Origin: Odoribacteraceae bacterium
Lineage (GTDB): Bacteria > Bacteroidota > Bacteroidia > Bacteroidales > Marinifilaceae
DNA: 15,898 nt
Direction: 5' to 3'
Assembly: GCA_031279175.1 (NCBI GenBank)
Contig: JAITJA010000113.1
Coordinates: 1-15,898 of the forward strand
This document shows positions 13,568-15,898 of the stretch, in pieces; position 1 is the first letter of the stretch, and the number at the start of each line of letters is the position of its first letter. The notes below the pieces were generated by a model, which worked only from the letters and a program-made list of their open reading frames with translations, had not been told where the DNA came from and ran no database searches. The translations under genes and the position numbers were made by a program.

Positions 13568-15106
13568 TCAAGGACGCTCATTGGGCGTTACCCCGGCTTT
13601 CTGTGCCTCTTGCGGGATCTGCAACATGCGCCGCGGGTCGTAACGATCTAATTTGATCTCGGAACGCTCCCAGTGTATCCAGTGGGTGACGGGAAGGTGA
13701 AAACGCTTGATGTCAAACCAACGCATTCCTTCTTGCATGAATTCCATCCGCCGTAAATCTTCCACGGCCATCATCATGTATAGCTTGCGCGGATCTGCCT
13801 GCAGGAGATCTTTGTAGTGCGGCTCCGGGATGTTTGCGTTCCACTTCGGCTCGGCGTAGAAATCCATGACAAAGGCCATGTCCACGATGTCCTCGGCCTC
13901 ATCGTAATTGCGGACGCGGGTCGAGTAGAAGCGATTCAAGTCGCGTAGCGCGAGGTCAAAGTCTTCCTGCATGATGTAGGCCTCTATCCTGTTTAGTACT
14001 ACATCTTCTACCGTCAACATCGGTACGTTCACGTAGGACATCCCCCGACGAGAGCTGATGGTCTCGTTCTTGAAGTAGCCGTACGATTTCATCATGTTGG
14101 TGGCCGATGTACCGGAAAGTCCCTCCACGCGATAAGTCAACGGACGCCCTACCAGGTTGTGTAAGGAGTTAGGGAAAAGCTCCGTGTGCAACGCCGGGGT
14201 CAGCACGTAACGCGAGTCGAGGATCGGGCATCGTTGCCAAATGTCATTGTAGTAAGTGGGGACGCAAACCGACAAGAGGATCGCCGTCTGACCCGGGTCG
14301 GTGTATTGCAGGGCAAACTCCATCGCCGTCAAACCGCGCGAGGCAAGGATGTCCCGCATCTCCGTCCGGAAGTCTTCCGGTACCACTTGCTGGGAGTGAT
14401 ACAACACCTTGTCCCACTCCGTTCCCTTGTAGGTATAGAATCGCGTGGCGAACGCGTGTGCCGCTCTCCTGGTGAAGTGGAACTTCGGCATCGTGTAGGC
14501 CTGATCGTCGATCATCTGCAAACCCCGGCGAAGATCTTCTTCAATCATCCGGTAGACCTCCCCCACGGTATTGCGCTTGTATTCCTTGATGGCAACGGTT
14601 TCGGGTTCCGTCACGTAAGGGATTCCCGGCGTGACGTCCGCCGTCGCGGGGTCGTAGTGCTCGGCCCAGAGGTTCACCAGCAAGAAGTGCCCAAAAGCCC
14701 GGCAGAGTAATGCCTCGCCGCGCATGGCCCGGTAATTTTCCTGGTCCGGCTTGCTATCAATGATTCGCAGCGCGTAGTTTGCCGCGGCAATGCCCTCGTA
14801 GAAGCCCGTCCACACGGCAAAAGGCGAATCGTAATCGCTGTCCGTTCCCTCTTTCCAGAAATACATCTCGTCATCCGTGATGGCGGTGACACAGTCTAAG
14901 CTGAAACCGCGGTCGGCCACGTTGTCCGACATCATCTCGCAGATCAAATGGTAGGTGGCTTGCGGGTACGCGCTCACCAGCAATTCTTGCAGGTCGCTCG
15001 CCGTTTCCACCTTGGCACGGTTATCCGGTTCCTCGTTCAAGAAATCATTACACCCGCACAAGGAGAGGATACATACGAACAAAACAGTCCAAAAGTCTTT
15101 TTTCAT
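13568..15106 (-). CDS. SusD/RagB family nutrient-binding outer membrane lipoprotein
   Basis: A 512-aa protein of normal SusD length. The signal peptide ends at Cys19, followed by the classic NDFLNEEPDN. Alpha-helical repeat features are visible: SPFAVWTGFYEGIAAANYALRIID (about 92-115), then a tetratricopeptide-like helix with RGEALLCRAFGHFLLVNLWAEHY and the Y.TEPE..A segment. TVGEVYRMIEEDL and FHFTRRAAHAFATRFYTYKG complete the N-terminal half. The C-terminal half carries the substrate-facing region and the closing DLRRMEFMQEGMRWFDIKRF. SusD proteins form the surface lid over a SusC channel and capture substrate before TonB-driven import. It is 18 bp downstream of the SusC gene, so the two are almost surely co-transcribed. 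The substrate cannot be read from this sequence. Confidence 0.97.
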   Translation of the reverse strand: MKKDFWTVLFVCILSLCGCNDFLNEEPDNRAKVETASDLQELLVSAYPQATYHLICEMMSDNVADRGFSLDCVTAITDDEMYFWKEGTDSDYDSPFAVWTGFYEGIAAANYALRIIDSKPDQENYRAMRGEALLCRAFGHFLLVNLWAEHYDPATADVTPGIPYVTEPETVAIKEYKRNTVGEVYRMIEEDLRRGLQMIDDQAYTMPKFHFTRRAAHAFATRFYTYKGTEWDKVLYHSQQVVPEDFRTEMRDILASRGLTAMEFALQYTDPGQTAILLSVCVPTYYNDIWQRCPILDSRYVLTPALHTELFPNSLHNLVGRPLTYRVEGLSGTSATNMMKSYGYFKNETISSRRGMSYVNVPMLTVEDVVLNRIEAYIMQEDFDLALRDLNRFYSTRVRNYDEAEDIVDMAFVMDFYAEPKWNANIPEPHYKDLLQADPRKLYMMMAVEDLRRMEFMQEGMRWFDIKRFHLPVTHWIHWERSEIKLDRYDPRRMLQIPQEAQKAGVTPNERP

Positions 15107-15124
15107 ATCTTCCGTGTATTAAAA

Positions 15125-15898
15125 TTAAAATCCAAGTTTTACCGTCAACGTGTACTGCCTCGGCACGGGGAGAGCTACTCCACCGGAACGTACGAACTCG
15201 GGATCTTGTCCCTTTAGCGTCTTGTCCGATAAGAGCAGACAGACGTTCGATACTGCCGCACGGACGGAAAGAGAGGAGAGTTGTACCTCCTTTAACCAGG
15301 CCCGCGGCACCGTGTAGGTCACGTAAATGTCCTTTAATCGAATGAAATCTCCCTTCGCCACGCGTACGTCGGAGTAGTTATACGCGTTGTACGCGCGCTG
15401 GAGGTAAGGATAGTCCTTGTAGTTCTCGGAGGTGGCTAACGCCGGCACCTGGGTAAGTTCCTCGTCGCCCGGTACCATCCAGCGGTCAGCAAATTCCCGC
15501 GTCATGCCGATCAAGTCGGAGTAACGGTAGCTGAAAGCGGGGTAGAGCCGCAACTTGCTGCCAAACTGGTAGGTGAAGAAGACGCCTGCCTTGAAGTTTT
15601 TGTAGTTAAAGGTGTTGTCAAACCCGCCAATGTAGATGGGATCTACTGGTCCCTCGTAGTGCAGGAAGTCAGTGCGATCGACTTCCTCGAAGTTTACCTC
15701 TCCCACGGTGTTTATTCCGTATTCGTTCCGCAGTACCGGTAGACCCTCATTATTCAGTCCGACGAAGGGGATGGAGTATAATCCCCGTACCGGGTAACCT
15801 TCCCTGGGATATCCTTCCACGGGCAGCATGTCAATTACTCGCGGGTTGGAGAAGAGGTTGGTAATCTCGTTTTTGTTATAAGAGAAGGTGAGGTTGGT
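15125..15898 (-). CDS. SusC/RagA family TonB-linked outer membrane transporter, C-terminal part
   Basis: 257 codons of the C-terminus are in the window; the frame is open to the right edge and the gene starts outside. The visible part is late beta-barrel: FDNTFNYKNFKAGVFFTYQFGSKLRLYPAF is a typical SusC barrel hairpin. It is followed by DRWMVPGDEELTQVPAL, the usual NYSDVRVAKGDFIRLKDIYVTYTVP block (RLKDIxVxYxxP), and the closing strand RQYTLTVKLGF with a terminal aromatic residue for barrel assembly. This is the TonB-dependent channel that imports the ligand delivered by the adjacent SusD. The TonB box, plug and any N-terminal signalling domain lie outside, so it cannot be said whether it signals to a sigma/anti-sigma pair. 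Confidence 0.96.
   Translation of the reverse strand, partial: TNLTFSYNKNEITNLFSNPRVIDMLPVEGYPREGYPVRGLYSIPFVGLNNEGLPVLRNEYGINTVGEVNFEEVDRTDFLHYEGPVDPIYIGGFDNTFNYKNFKAGVFFTYQFGSKLRLYPAFSYRYSDLIGMTREFADRWMVPGDEELTQVPALATSENYKDYPYLQRAYNAYNYSDVRVAKGDFIRLKDIYVTYTVPRAWLKEVQLSSLSVRAAVSNVCLLLSDKTLKGQDPEFVRSGGVALPVPRQYTLTVKLGF

Noticed and set aside
13534..13581. Upstream ATG for the zinc metallohydrolase
   Set aside because: It overlaps the end of susD and places 16 polar residues ahead of a good lipoprotein signal peptide.

Overview
The window reads as chromosomal DNA from a member of the Bacteroidota, most likely order Bacteroidales. The evidence is a SusC/SusD pair, BACON-domain lipoproteins, a DUF4302 protein, a substrate-import-associated zinc metallohydrolase lipoprotein, an ECF sigma factor like those of the Bacteroides expansion families, and A-rich leaders in place of strong Shine-Dalgarno sites. 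The base composition is GC-rich for this group. I cannot name a genus. Every gene I can support lies on the minus strand, so transcription runs from high to low coordinates.

Region 1 (15898 down to about 4958) is one long nutrient-acquisition operon, entered in the middle of susC. The order is: C-terminus of a SusC/RagA TonB-dependent transporter, a SusD/RagB lipoprotein, an HExxH zinc metallohydrolase lipoprotein (TIGR04549/Peptidase_Mx1 type), a DUF4302 lipoprotein, a 958-aa lipoprotein with four BACON-like domains and a long plant-type LRR domain, a 318-aa lipoprotein with one fibronectin III domain and an unrecognised C-terminus, and a 787-aa lipoprotein mixing BACON domains, an EF-hand loop and two LRR blocks. 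A clear intrinsic terminator closes the operon at 4958-4985. Gaps are 10-75 bp, and the two longest carry hairpins that could reduce expression of the last two genes. No carbohydrate-active enzyme is visible. Because the only enzyme is a putative protease, the likely substrate is a peptide, protein or glycoprotein (inference).

Region 2 (4957-870) starts with a 182-bp spacer holding an inverted repeat and a direct repeat. It continues with a compact dedA - maeB - terC unit (gaps of 19 and 11 bp): a DedA-family membrane protein, a 755-aa malic enzyme with a C-terminal phosphotransacetylase-like domain, and a TerC-family transporter probably handling Mn2+ or another metal.

Region 3 (869-1) holds one ECF-type sigma-70 factor with a possible Bacteroidetes-type promoter and no anti-sigma gene within the window. 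Downstream of it are two abutting minisatellite arrays, both with a 21-bp period but with unrelated unit sequences (4 units, then 5 units). The second runs into a GC-rich hairpin plus T7 that resembles a plus-strand terminator. This array is the least explained part of the window.
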